From Gonocerus acuteangulatus (Eukaryota > Arthropoda > Insecta > Hemiptera > Coreidae): a stretch of DNA of 64,000 bases. Positions 1 to 13,183 of this stretch are shown here, one piece after another. The notes under the pieces were generated by a model. It ran no database searches. It saw only the letters and a list, made by a program, of their open reading frames with translations, and had not been told where the DNA came from. Made by a program: the position numbers and the translations under genes. Position 1 is the first letter of the stretch; every line of letters starts with the position of its first letter. The stretch spans positions 49,615,774 through 49,679,773 of the forward strand of contig OX328127.1 of assembly GCA_946811695.1 (NCBI GenBank), in the 5' to 3' direction.

Positions 1-180
1 ATGTTATGATGTTGCCAGACAGTAATAAGATGCAACTGTCTAACTACAGCTTTGTGGGTCGAATTTCTGAGTTCATAGGTTCTAAAGATACCTCTTACAA
101 TCTCTATAAGGTAGCAGAACAAATTACAAAATAATTACAAACGACTAAAAGTTATTGAAATTTTTAAATTATGATGTAAC

Positions 181-752
181 CAGTGTTGGGCAAAACTAAC
201 GTTAGTAAACTAAACTACTAAACGTTAGTTTTCCCTAACTAAAACTAAACTAATGTTATATTTTTAGTTTTAGTTTTAGTTTAGTTTTAGATTTGTATAA
301 TTATAATTCATATGGACTCCGTTTTTCGTAATGCAATTAGTTTAGTTTAGTAAAAGAGACCTAAATTTTTTATTTTAGTTTAGTTTTAGTTTTTAGTTAA
401 CTAATTTAGTTGATCAAAGAACATATGTTTTCAAATTACGAGAAAAAGCCACAATTTCTTATTCTTAAGCAAGTTCTATTAGTTTTAATAATTTACTTAA
501 TTATCGAAATAACATATGATTTATATTAATTCATGTTATTTTAGTAAAACTAAACTAAACTAAATTTTTAGTTTAGTTTTTAGTCAATTCCCAAAGATTT
601 AGTTTTAGTTTTAGTTTAGTTAAAATCCATTAATTAGTAAAATTTTAGTTTTAGTTTTTTTTAGGTTGCAATTTTTAGTTTAGTTTTAGTTTATTCCAAA
701 AAGTGAATTTAGTTTTAATTTTAGTTTTAGTTTTTAGTTTTGCCCAACATTG
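181..752. mobile_element. hAT-type MITE (family D) made of TTTTAG-like repeats
   Basis: The ends are an imperfect terminal inverted repeat: the left end reads CAGTGTTGGGCAAAACTAA and the right end, reverse-complemented, starts CAATGTTGGGCAAAACTAA. It is flanked by a perfect 8-bp direct repeat, GATGTAAC, at 173-180 and 753-760. An 8-bp duplication with CA..TG ends is the signature of the hAT superfamily. There is no coding capacity. The interior is almost wholly built from TTTAG, TTTTAG and their complements, which is unusual. It is non-autonomous and would need a hAT transposase from elsewhere. Confidence 0.82.
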
Positions 753-760
753 GATGTAAC

Positions 761-3081
761 CATCTTAATTAGATTTTTTTTTTCCGTTGAAGTTACAATC
801 CTGCCATTCTTCGAAGTTCAATTCAGCTGGATATTTCCAACATAAATGACTGAATAGTTTGTGTAGATGAACGTTATGACGACAGGAAGTTTCTTAGTGA
901 CATTCAATTATTAATTTTCGAGTAAGGCTGGATAAAGACATCATACAGGACAAATCAACACCTCACTATCTCAAAGAAAGTTTTACAGTACTTTCCCAAA
1001 AGTAGTGGTTATTACAAAGAACCCCTGCAAAGGAGCCTCATATCGCGCGCGGAGTAATCTACACCAGAAGAAGAATCTATCATCTTCCCCTGTAACCACC
1101 TGTTGAATCCTTGTTACGCCTTTCGGCTTACGTATCCCTATTTCCTTTAAGCCTTACATGTCAGGGAAACGGAATAGGAAAGATGTTGTCGAAGGGTGTA
1201 TGAGAGAGAATTTGTCACAAATATCTATTGTTTCTATACACATTACTAGAATATAAAGAGACCTACTTATTATAATTTAATGTTCACTTTAGAAGACAAT
1301 GAGACATAAAAATCCCTGGTAAAAAAGGTACTAAAAGGGTGGAATTAATAGACGAGAGATACAGGAATTACAAATTTTATAACAGCGTTATTTTACAAAA
1401 CCTAGAAACGTTATTTTCATCCGTTAACAAAGAACCAATCCACAAAATCTAGTAAATAATAGTAAAACCCTAGAAGGCAATAATAGATAAAATATTTTCC
1501 TCAATAAGGAAACATATGCGACGAAATTTGTTTACCCCTTACACGGAAAAAATAATAAAAAAGAAAGAAATAATTAAAGCAAAAATTAGGAGTTATTATA
1601 AGAAAGTAGTAAATAATTTTTATATCAAGAATTTGTAAAACAAAACTAAATCTAATCAGGAAGCGGACTGCGGAATCGTCCCTTATAAAATCCATAAAAC
1701 AGAGTCTCCATTCACCTGTAGCTCAAGAAGATCGAGTATGCCAAAATTAAGAAGCCATTTCAACGACCGTTAATAATCCCCCTCTGGGGGGGGAGATGAA
1801 TACATTTTATTTAGAGATATATTTCAATCTACAGCTCCAATTCTTTCCCCTAATACTAGGTGTACCATAATCTTATACTAATTTTTAAAAGCAAATAATT
1901 AAAATAGGATAATACCTTCAATGAACTGAGGGAAAAACTGCAATCTCACCTGAAAAATACAAAGAAAAATACTTAAAATAAGATAAGAAAGAATGTATTA
2001 ACAAAAAATAAAAAGCGCTGAATTAATATTAATACACTAAAAAATATATTTTGTGTTGTCTTCGAGTCAGAAGGAATATTCTCTTCAATTAATAGGAAGC
2101 AGAAAATAGTAAGAGCAAGGGGAAATAAAAACGAGCTAAGTAAGTTTTCAGGAAACTTTTCGTCAAATATAGAACAAAACATTGAAAATTATAAGTTGAA
2201 GCATTTTTATTTTCTCATTTATATTTTCTGCAGCTACTTTTGATAGCATAAATTCAAATTATATTTGTGGAAACAATGAATAAGATACAAGGAAGTTTGA
2301 AGTGTTAATTTATTAAACGCTACCAGAAAAAATTTTGGAAATTACTTCCAATGCCTCGTATATGTCCCAGGCTAGCTTAGAATAAATCTCACCAATAACA
2401 TCACCCAGACATGAAGGAAGTAGCTCTAAAATTCAAAATGAAAATAGAATAACGTTCCGAAAATGTGGTCATTGGAAATCTTGAATGAAGGAACTTTGTT
2501 CCTGAAGTTGTATTGAGTTCATTTGAACTCGAATATAGAAACAGATGGCAAAATAAAGATGTGAAATTTAAGTACACTCTTTGCTGAAAATTAACACATG
2601 TATTATTTTCTAAAATTTCACAAGCTTTGAGTTTCCTCCAATATTTCGCTTATTTTTCCTACTAGCTTCTAATTTCTTTCTTCTGCCTAAATTTGTCACT
2701 GTGTGTAAAAACGTTCCACTTAGAGGAATGTGTTACTACAATAGGAGACATAGGAGTATTGTATCAAATAAAAATGTCTTAGTCCATCTAAAAGTATTTA
2801 TTCATTCAGGAACATCATAGCTCCTCGCATCAAGCAAACCATTGACCCAGAAATAGACGATTAAAAGCGGAACAGTACTAAAAACAGGAAGGGGTACAAA
2901 ACCCGACGGCCTATTCAATAACTTGAAATCAACCAAGTGTGTTAACAAGAATAGAAAGAAGCCTTGAATAATTCAAAAACAGTTTTGAGTTTTTGCCGAA
3001 GCGGTGGTCACAGTTAATCAATTCTTCACCCGAAAATAGGCGGGGAATTACATGACCTCGCTACACGTATAGTAATTATAA
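761..3081. other. Intergenic, no gene recognised
   Basis: AT-rich sequence with only short unrelated ORFs. A moderately GC-richer patch near 1020-1190 is not recognisable. A tract of G residues lies near 1785. I see no motif-bearing protein and no RNA gene. Confidence 0.5.
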
Positions 3082-4308
3082 AAAGTCCGTCACGCAGGAG
3101 CTGCATAACTAAGCACTTTCCTCAGAATTTGGGTAGTGTAGACTGCTTTCCAGAACAATTTGCTTAAAATATCCTACATAAATAAAATAAAAACGTGAAT
3201 AGTTCTCATTTTGTAATGAGTAACTGATCAATTATTAATTTGCATCCAGAGTTATGTTTACACATGGTACCTACTACACTACGTAATAAATACAAAAATC
3301 CTCATATTATCGTATTTTGATCTAACGCACGAACAGGATACAGTCACACTAGTGGTAGAAGGCGTTCCTTGCGGCGGCTTTGTGAACCTACGTCTGCCGG
3401 CTTTTCTATTCAAATATATTACAAATTAAACCCCCGCTTTCCGATTGACCGATTCAGCTCATTTTTACAACACTTCCTTCTCATGAGTTACCCACGACGT
3501 ATACAGCGTTTCGTTGCAATACAGCAGAAATTACGACCGGTATGAGTATATTAGGAATTTGGGTCCGGAGTAAACCCCCCCTTCTAATGAACCGATTTAG
3601 TTTCTTTTTACAACACATATTTACCTGTAGATTAACACTACGAATACCGAGTTTCGTCGAAATATACCATAAATCACGGCTGGTAGTGGCGAATTGGTAT
3701 TGTGGGTCCGGAGTAAACCCCCCCCCCTCCTAATGAACCGATTTCGTTTATTTTTACAACACATATTTACCTGTGGATTAGCACTACGAATACCGAGTTT
3801 CGTCGAAATATACCAAAAATCACGGCTGGTAGTGGCGAATTGGTATTGTGGGTCCGGAGATAACCCCCCCTTCTAATGAACCGATTTAGTTCATTTTTAT
3901 ATCTCACTTTTCTCTCTATATTAACACTACGAATACCCAGTTTAGTTGAAATATAACAAATATTACGGCTGACATAGTCAAATAAGTGTTTTGGGTTCGG
4001 GGTAAACCCCCCCTTCCGGTGGACCGACTTTGGTGGTTAACGAACTCGTTCAATCGTTTGCTAATTGAATGCTATATACCAAGTTTCGTGACGAAAAAAC
4101 AAAAACTCTGGCCGCTATCGTGTTAACAGACACATATATATATATATATATATGCATATATATATATATATAGATATATATAAATTTTAACGGGGGTCAT
4201 TTTCGGTGTCTACTAGGTAGGATCGATAAAGATTTGAAGAAATTTTTCAAAAATTCCGTCATGAGTCCAACCTCAATAGCTACTTTCCTTCGGAGGAAAG
4301 TGCTAAAA
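3082..4308 (+). mobile_element. DINE-1-like non-autonomous element, family B copy 1
   Basis: It begins AAAGTCCGTCACGCAGG and ends in the hairpin ACTTTCCT-TCGG-AGGAAAGT followed by GCTAAAA. About 30 bases inside the 5' end is TAAGCACTTTCCTC, which matches the reverse complement of the 3' end (TTAGCACTTTCCTC). The middle holds about five tandem units of roughly 145 bp (about 3428-4010), each opening with a run of C. A (TA)n tract follows at about 4131-4180, then the conserved 3' end. Subterminal inverted repeat, central tandem repeats, microsatellite and 3' stem-loop, in that order, is the layout of Drosophila DINE-1 and Helentron-associated elements. No protein is encoded. Confidence 0.72.
3428..4010 (+). 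repeat. Central tandem array of family B copy 1, about 145-bp units
   Basis: Successive units start with poly(C) near 3428, 3577, 3719, 3865 and 4006. Each continues with a variant of CTAATGAACCGATTTAG, then TACGAATACCGAGTTTCG, and closes with GGGTCCGGAGTAAAC. The first unit is the most diverged. Weak ORFs over the array are only the repeat read through and are not genes. Confidence 0.8.
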
Positions 4309-6097
4309 GGTTTTCAATGTCCCTTTTTGTTGCTCTGCCTAGAATCCGTGTGAGACAGTAGTGAATCCGCGTAACACATCACTAAAAGACTTAATACACA
4401 TCAGAGAGACAATGAATAATAAAATCTCTTTAGTGGCTATTTTATAAACCTTTATTCTATAAATCTATAATGCACGAGATCAACACATTTTATAGTCAAA
4501 ATAAGAGACATGGATATTTTATCTTTATAAAATGTATACACCACCATACCCTGTAGGACTCTAGAACTACAGGGCCTTCTAAGGATAATCATTTTAATAA
4601 AGACAAAAATATAGTCGAAACCCAGTAGTACTAGATCCTTTCGAGAAAGAAGAGAATTCTCCAGAGTATTCCATCTCACTCAAAGTAATTTTTAAACAAA
4701 TAGGTAAAAATGAAACCATAATGTTCTACGGTTTATGTCTGCTTCACTGGGTATACATTTTCCTTTTTTGAAACGGTTCAGGTTTGGCATTACTGTATTT
4801 ATTTCAATGAATGACAAACGTGTAAAATATGTTCTACTCAAACCGCCGATTTGGAGTACTCGAAATCGCAACTAAAGTTGTTTCAACTTTTCTTGGATAT
4901 TATTTTGAAAGTGATTTCATTCGATTCTCCGCTTTGAAATATTAAAAATGTACCAAGACACCTATTAACTCAATAGCTACAATTTTGTTCATGCGGATTT
5001 CGCCGAAAAAGCGTGTCCGGTGGGCAGATTCTCCTCCTTAACAAACTTCATCCGTTTGAAACAAAATATCTTTTTAGAAGGTGCATCATCGGGGTTCGGT
5101 GATGAGTTGAATAAAACTACATTTTATAACTTTATTTATGCCAACGCAGAAAGATATTTTTTTGTCAAATTTCTGATCAAGTTTGTAGATGGTACAGCAC
5201 GAGCAGACGAAACCCTGTTAAGTCGTGACATGAAACATCTACATTTCAGTACTACAGGATTGCCTCGTCTGGCGAGTTTTCTTCTTTATAGTGGGGGAGG
5301 AGAAAAACACTACAATAAGAAGATTCATGTGGCCTGTTACAACGACTTCAATGGAACGATTACCAAATATAATAACAAGAAAGACGTATTCAGGTATCCA
5401 AGGCCTCAAAAATCAATATTTTCTTCCTCTGAAAATATTTCGGAAGTCCTCCAAGAAAGTTCATACCGATAAAACGAAACCAATCTGCCCATTCATTCGC
5501 CAGACTCGCAAAACTTTTAGCTGTGTACAAAGTTTCTTCTGGTCAAACTTCTTAATCAAGGAGAAGACCGACATAGCTTTGCTCGCTTAGTGGTAGAGTG
5601 CTCACTACTCTTGATCCTGAAAGAGAGTTATTCCAAGCTAGAACAAATAAAATTCTAAAGTACTTCGGGGATAAGAGAATGCATTGATTCTCAACAGACC
5701 CAAAAAAAAAAAATGTAGTATTGTAATCGACTATTTAGTGGATGTTAAAGATCATAATAAGGTTAAAAAATAGGACAACTATAAAGAATTTGGCTTATAG
5801 GGCGCTCTCAGAGCGCTTACAACATGAAATAATTTATAGGATGCTTAAAGGCGTGGTCTATGTACGTACTCTGACGACCCATGCAGCGGATTACGCTGCA
5901 GAGGCCTATTACTTAAAGCATTGATGATATTTCTAGCAAAAAGGAAGGGATTCTATGGATTGTTATGCAAGGTAAACGACACAAATACATATACAATCTC
6001 TAAACAGGAAGTCCAAATTTTTATATACGATACTTACACAAGTGGTACTCTAAAGTGTAAAAAATAAATAAAAATTGGAAAAAAGAAGAAAGAGTAC

Positions 6098-6100
<3 letters not shown>
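4309..6100. other. No gene recognised; possible family A fragment
   Basis: A short stretch near 4985-5075 (…GTCCGGTGGGCAGATTCT…) resembles an internal part of family A, where the text is GTTCCGGTGGGCGGATTCTG. The remainder, including 150- and 99-residue ORFs at 5020-5590, has no recognisable motif or coding pattern. Confidence 0.4.

Positions 6101-6103
<3 letters not shown>

Positions 6104-6169
<66 letters not shown>
6104..6169. repeat. (TA)n microsatellite
   Basis: About 65 bases of uninterrupted TA. Unlike most TA tracts in the window, I cannot assign this one to a named repeat family. Confidence 0.95.
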
Positions 6170-6172
<3 letters not shown>

Positions 6173-7199
6173 TCTTTAATAATAAATGTAGCAAGAAGTT
6201 TGAGTGAAAAGAAGATTTGAATTGTTAGCTGAAGAAGAAAAAGGCTGATGTTGTAGACAGCAGAGTGGGCCTGAGGATTATAGGGTGAAAGGATTGCGGA
6301 TGTGAGGTCCTGGCATAATCCTGCCTGCAAAACCCAACCACATCTGAGTAAGATAGCGCCGAGGAACCCTTAAGAAGAAAATCCTCTTCCTCTCAGAGAA
6401 ACTCGAGCAATATGAGGGGATTAACCCCCTCCTTCCCCCCGACTCCCAAGGCCTAAAATATATAACTCAAGTAAGTTATAGAAAAACTCCCCTGGGCTTC
6501 TTATTCACCTCCTCTCAAGACAGGATATGTAATTAACAAATTGTTTGGAATAGGTACATCGCCATTCTTGAGTAAAGTAAAACATGTTTTGGGAGAACGT
6601 TTAGTCAAAGAAACAGTAGAAAGGTTTAATTCTCGAATGTTTCCCTGGAGACTAGAATTTTTTCTTGAATAAAATAAGCTTTAGATAACTTTAGGAAGAA
6701 TTATCCACTGTCCTGAACTTTAACATTTTATAAATGACCTGTTTGAACTGAAATAGCAGCACAATATACATGAAATTTGTTCTAAATGAGGAAACAAATA
6801 ATGATAACAGAAACCTATTAACCAAAACGTTCCAAATTCCAGGTCTAAGACAAAGAAAATTATATCAGAACATTAACAGTAAATAAAATTTATGTACACT
6901 GAAATATCAACAAAACAATTACAACAAACAATAAAATGATTTTATTTTTTTATATATATATATGTTTACAAAACTTAATAGAAAAACGCGATCTTCGTAA
7001 AAACTAGATTCCTTGACGCAGATAAGTAGCCACTCACCAAGAAAAGCTTCTCAGAAAACTGTAAAATACATTCATATCACACTGCATTCATAACCCCACA
7101 TGGAATCGAGCCCACAACCCTTGTAGGCAAGGAAAGTTATGGTCATGACACTTTTTTCAATTTTAAGCGATACTTTCGATATTTCAATAATAATATAAT
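6170..7199. other. No gene recognised
   Basis: AT-rich sequence with a moderately GC-richer patch at about 6290-6530. I see no motif, RNA gene or terminal repeat. Confidence 0.45.
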
Positions 7200-8490
<1,291 letters not shown>

Positions 8491-9401
8491 TGAGGCTATT
8501 TTAAACAACCAATCCTAAGGTACACTCCAAATCTCATCGACACGATTTTTTCTAAAACCATGAAGGGCGAAATTAAAGCTGAACAGGACTCCATACTTCA
8601 ACTACTAGCCATTAATTCGTGAGAGGTTAACATTAATATGAAATAGGACGAAGGGCAAAACGACCGTTAACGGAATAGTAATGAAGTACGAAGGCCTTAA
8701 GCCCGAGGACTTCATATATCAGGAATGACAGATGGAACAAGCCTCAAGCCCTGAAATAAGAATCGCACAAACGTTGCGAGGATGATTATCTCGTTCTGCT
8801 ACAGGAGAACCATCCATAATAAATGTAGCACGTATAAAGGCGCAAGATCCCGGCTACTAGGTAATAACTAAGAGTTATGGGAGGACATCTAGAGATCTTG
8901 TCAGTCTGACCATGCCCTCACTAATTATTCCAGTCGGCGTTGCAGGCATCAATACTATAGAGGAAATGTGAAAATCGTTTAACAAAATTCATTTAAAAGT
9001 TAACAGAGCGTTCTAAGCAAAATTTGAATACGAATCGATCAAAACCTTTAAACTTTAAGTAACAGTCTACTACGAATAATGGAAATAAGGAATTTCAGAA
9101 GTGGAAAGATTTCCTTCTTCTGAATCGAATGATATATCAAACTAACTTTTGACACAAACGTTACTCTTTTATCCTTCATTCATTTTGAGTGCATGATATT
9201 TCACCAAGACACCACCTCGGCTTCTTCAGAGTACAGCATCTTCAGCGTCAAACAGCGCCCAAAGAACCCCTGGTGGAGCCATAGCAAAATAGCATGCACT
9301 CAAATTTGGCACCGCTGCTGTAATAAACGGTAAATCGGAAAACATGATGACCTAGGTAAAACACAACCTTAAATATATAAAATATATATATATATATATA
9401 C

Positions 9402-9461
<60 letters not shown>

Positions 9462-9667
9462 GTAAATTAAAATGTCCCTAAAATCAATGCCAACGATGTG
9501 TAAACCGTCGATGGTTCGACATCTACCATTATAGAAAATACTGAAATTACTAACGATCACATCGAGATATAATAGGCAGAACTCTCTAGTAAATATCTTA
9601 AAAGGAAGAATGGTTTTAGATCTATCATTTTAGGCATTCTATACCATTCATCCAAGTCTCTGTCGAG
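8491..9667. other. No gene recognised; includes a (TA)n tract
   Basis: Unique-looking sequence with a TA microsatellite at about 9377-9462 containing single-base interruptions. No supported coding region. Confidence 0.45.
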
Positions 9668-9679
9668 GAGTATTAAAAA

Positions 9680-10909
9680 CTAGCTGGTTACCCGTGCTTC
9701 GTCACGGCAGATAAGTAGTTATTTTATTGCGTTCAATGATGTACCATAAAAAATAACGCTACTACATAATTTGGTGCAGTTTATTACAGCACGACTCCCG
9801 TCATACTATATGTTATTCATCAATTGATAAATAATCAAAGTATAATGTTTCTTGCCACTGGGGCTCTTCAGATCAAACTCAACAAACAGATAACCACTAC
9901 AGGTTAAAAATTGTTGTCAATAATAAATGGACGTTAAAATTTAAAAGTTTATGTTTCCAAGAAGTCACTTGGAATCACCCACTATATTTGCGAGCATTAT
10001 CAAGAAGTGTTCTGACTGGGGATGCTGATGGGTGAGGAGGCTGTGCAAGGGTTCAGGACATTATTGCCTGGGAAGGACCATCACCGGAAAAACTCTAGGC
10101 TTGCCATACGTCCCGGTTTGGCTGGGACAATCCCGGTATTTTGCTCTTGTCTCGGTGTCCCGCCCGGTTTTATCAATGCCCCGGAAAAGGCTGTAAAATT
10201 TAAAAAGTAATGAATTTATGTTTGTAAGAATCTTTTAACAATCGGTTACTTATCTACAATTAACATTTTTTACTACTGCTCACAGTGTCAAAGAAATGAG
10301 AAGTATTCTAACTTTAATCTGTGAGCAAACGCTGAAACTACCTGCACAGCGCTGCCAGCGGTCAGCCAATCTAGTATTAGGCTGGGCGATTTTTTTAAAG
10401 AAAATTAATTTGCAAAACAGTTTCCATTTTTATTTTTAATATGTGGGTAGACTAAAAATTTATGATTCCCCATTTCCGTTACTTGCTAGGCTTAAAACTC
10501 ACCATTTTGCTTCTAATTTAAGCAAATAACCGTTTTTATATCATAGCGTAAACTCTATGAGGGACGGTTTTTTCCAGTAATTCAAGATTTGCCATCATAG
10601 TTTAAATTAACCTCAATTAAAAATAATACTATGAAATAGGTAATGTACGGTAACAGCTGTTCTGTTATCGTCCTAGCAACGTATGCTGCCTAGGCTTGCC
10701 TGCTCTAACCAACTTAAACTTTAAACCCCTCTAAAAATATTTAAAAAGTCAAAAATCAAAAAATCCTTTCTTAGCGGGTTATATAGGACGTTATATAGGA
10801 AGTGTCCAAAAATTTCAAATTTTTCTGTCAAGCAGTTTGGGCTGGGGGATGATAGGTCAGTGAGTCAGTCAGTCAGTGAGTGAGTGGTATTTGACAAATA
10901 TATAGTAAA
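9680..10909 (-). mobile_element. Non-autonomous Helitron-type element, family F copy 1
   Basis: On the minus strand the 3' end (at 9680) is a hairpin CCGTG-acgaag-CACGG followed by GTAACCAGCTAG and then T, the classic Helitron hairpin plus CTAG|T. The 5' end (10909) reads TTTACTATATATTTGTC. In the second copy this is TCTACTATATATTTGTC, a Helitron-type TC start. Unexpectedly for a Helitron, this copy is bounded exactly by a 12-bp perfect direct repeat GAGTATTAAAAA (9668-9679 and 910-921 of the next kilobase, i.e. 10910-10921). The interior includes a nested GTCCCGG-rich block at about 10105-10200 and has no coding capacity. Confidence 0.68.
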
Positions 10910-10921
10910 GAGTATTAAAAA

Positions 10922-11908
10922 TCAATGGCCGAATAATAAACAGTTAGTACCAGTTTGGAAGCGTAGACATTTCAGCGTATCTATGAACTTCAATGGCAGA
11001 CTGCAGGTATTCCGAGCTAACTGATTTTAGGTTAGGTACCGAGGATGCTAAATTTTCCACGAAGGGATAAACACTACAAGTAAAAATTATAAGATATAGC
11101 AGTTCTGGAAGAAACGAGACGGACCGGACCACTTTGTACTACCTCTGATTGTGAACAAGTTTGAACCGCGCCTAAAATACGTATACAAGCGAATGAGGCT
11201 ATTGAAAGCAGCGTTAGAGGATCATTAATAAAGATATTGAGTAATGGTTTTAAGTAGACTCGCTGATCCTGTTCGTGATGACGGAACAGCTTAGTCACTG
11301 TGACTCTTAAGAGGAAAGCAAACATAACGTGTCGTGGAAGGTGACGAGGATGACGCCGACAATCTAGAGGCACGTAGAGGTTACAATATGCTAATAGATT
11401 AGGGCTATAATTGTAGAGAGTTTGCAGAGCTCTCTACCGGCCAAGAGGTGAGGCCCATATTCAGAATTCTGTTTACAGCCCCCTGGCCACCCACAATCTC
11501 GACCTACGTACCCACGCCTAAGGCCCAATATCTAGGTATGTCCTCTTCAGGGTCTCATCCCAAACAAAACAACAGTAATCCGCTATGTCACGACAAGCAA
11601 GAGCTCTACCAATATAGCTATTGACAATGCTATGCTTCAATGGAAATAAAATATGAAAGGATGATAATGTTTTCGAGTAGAATTCGAGGAGCGTGTAGTT
11701 TTTTTTTAAACGTTCAGGAAATACGCCACAAGATCCAACGACGCACAGTGGTGAATCATTTTCGGTGTCTACTAGGTAGGATCGATAAAGATTTTAAAAA
11801 AAGTTCCGTCATCCTTCGGAGGAAAATGCTAAAAAATGTTTTACTTAGCTACCCTCTCCGCATAGTTATACCTCAAAGTGCATGTACTGAAGCTTGCTAT
11901 ATCCTATA
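10922..11908. other. No gene; contains a family B 3'-end fragment
   Basis: At about 11752-11836 lies a degraded copy of the family B 3' end (TTTTCGGTGTCTACTAGGTA … CTTCGGAGGAAAATGCTAAA). The ORFs overlapping 10944-11373 carry no recognisable motif. Confidence 0.5.
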
Positions 11909-12402
11909 AAGGCCGTAGCCGGGTAAGCATGGGTTGTCGGCCCCAGAAAGGTTTTCGCTTGAAATTTGGAGGATCAAACTAGTCCATTAAAAGTGGCCTA
12001 AAGCCAAATTTTCAGCTCTGAATTCACATCCCCCGTCGAATAAAAAAAAGAAAATTCAGATTGATTATTTTTATCTCAGGATTGAGTTGTCGGATAAGAA
12101 TGAATAAAAAAAGAAAATACGCACATTTCTTAAGGCTTTTAGACAAAAATTAATTCGCCTTTCGGCGACATCGCGTTCAATTGTTTTTTCGTGTTTTTAT
12201 TTTTTAATTATTTTTTTACGGAGTATCCGTTTCGGTACAATCACCAAACTTTTTGTGAAAGTTCTCTTACCATCGGTGTACTACCTCAATTTTTTTCAAG
12301 ACGCTCCAAGCGGTACGCCATAGTAAAAAAAAATCGATTCTATTTTGGCATATATTATGGAAAAGCAAGAGGGTTATATTTAATTGTAATTTAATAATTA
12401 AT

Positions 12403-12448
<46 letters not shown>

Positions 12449-12497
12449 TGACTATGTAGAAAATGTTTGTTGATGAACATTATTATCCGTATTATCA

Positions 12498-12500
<3 letters not shown>

Positions 12501-12533
<33 letters not shown>

Positions 12534-12560
12534 GGCGGCTCGACAGCCAGGCCATTATTT
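12501..12560 (-). mobile_element. Tail-only SINE insertion 1
   Basis: On the minus strand it reads AATGGCCTGGCTGTCGAG, then CCGCCGT and a long poly(A). It is flanked by near-perfect 14-bp direct repeats (CCGTATTATCAATG at 12487-12500, CCGTTTTATCAATG at 12561-12574). It is a severely 5'-truncated retroposon that keeps only the shared 3' tail motif. Confidence 0.78.
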
Positions 12561-12692
12561 CCGTTTTATCAATGGTTATTGTTTAGATTAATCCTATTAT
12601 TTATTTATTTTATACATCGGCTCCACAACTTAGACGATTAGCAGGTAATGAAGTGTGTGGCGTCTGAGTTTCACTGAATCAAGTTAATAAAT

Positions 12693-12695
<3 letters not shown>

Positions 12696-12739
<44 letters not shown>

Positions 12740-12771
12740 GGCGCATCGACAAATCTTGGCCATTAGCGCCG
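12696..12771 (-). mobile_element. Tail-only SINE insertion 2
   Basis: On the minus strand it is GGCGCTAATGGCCAAG…GATGCGCC plus GTAAAA and about 40 A. The two ends of the short unique part pair as GGCGC/GCGCC. Flanks are a perfect 13-bp repeat GTTAATAAATAGT (12683-12695 and 12772-12784), the mark of target-primed insertion. Everything upstream of the tail is missing. Confidence 0.88.
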
Positions 12772-13183
12772 GTTAATAAATAGTGTAAATAAAACAAGTA
12801 ATCCTACTAAGAATCATTTCATATCTGTAATCCGCTCCTTTTCTATTTAAATAAGCCAAGATTTCGTGTAAGAATAAAGGCTGATTCAGGCTAGACCGTG
12901 TCAGGTCCGGGCAGGGCCACGGTGAAACAATCACACCAGCATTTTCAATGGACTCGTACCAAGGTGCGTATTTTCTTTTTTTATTCATTCTTATCCGACA
13001 ACTCAATCCTGAGATAAAAATAATCAAAGCAATTTCCATTTTCTTTTTTTATTCGACGGGGGGTGTGAATTCAGAGCTGAAAATTTGGCTTTAGGCCACT
13101 TTTAATGGACTAGTTTGATCCTCCAAATTTCAAGCGAAAACCTTTCTGGGACCGACAACCCATGCTTACCCGGCTACGGCCTT

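Larger units (their letters stand above)
11909..13183. mobile_element. Foldback element with about 220-bp inverted arms
   Basis: The left arm (11909-12124) and right arm (12964-13183) are inverted copies, nearly identical apart from a small variable patch. Both outer ends read AAGGCCGTAGCCGGGTAAGC. About 840 bp separate the arms and include a (TA)n tract and two SINE-tail insertions. I do not see a convincing target duplication. It resembles a foldback or snapback MITE. No coding region. Confidence 0.7.

Noticed and set aside
3542..3876. Repeated 60-100 residue ORFs over 3.5, 7.7, 35.8 and 38.9 kb that look like a conserved small protein family
   Set aside because: They are the central tandem units of family B read through; the same text appears on both strands and depends on C-run length.
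3428..4010. CRISPR-like array from regularly spaced repeats
   Set aside because: Units of about 145 bp are repeats throughout with no unique spacers, and the context is eukaryotic.
3082..4308. Calling families A and B canonical Helitrons
   Set aside because: The hairpin and end are suggestive, but the flanks do not show the A|T insertion site seen for family F, so only the DINE-1/Helentron-like label is used.
5020..5590. ORFs of 150 and 99 residues, plus strand
   Set aside because: They overlap each other in different frames, begin in a family A-like fragment and show no domain or codon pattern.
5582..5640. A-box-like CTTAGTGGTAGAGTG suggesting a tRNA
   Set aside because: No matching B box at the right distance and no cloverleaf that I can fold.
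6097..6330. ORFs ending in YIYIYIYI runs (also at 8.2, 9.4, 38.3, 55.1 and 62.2 kb)
   Set aside because: Translation of TA microsatellites.
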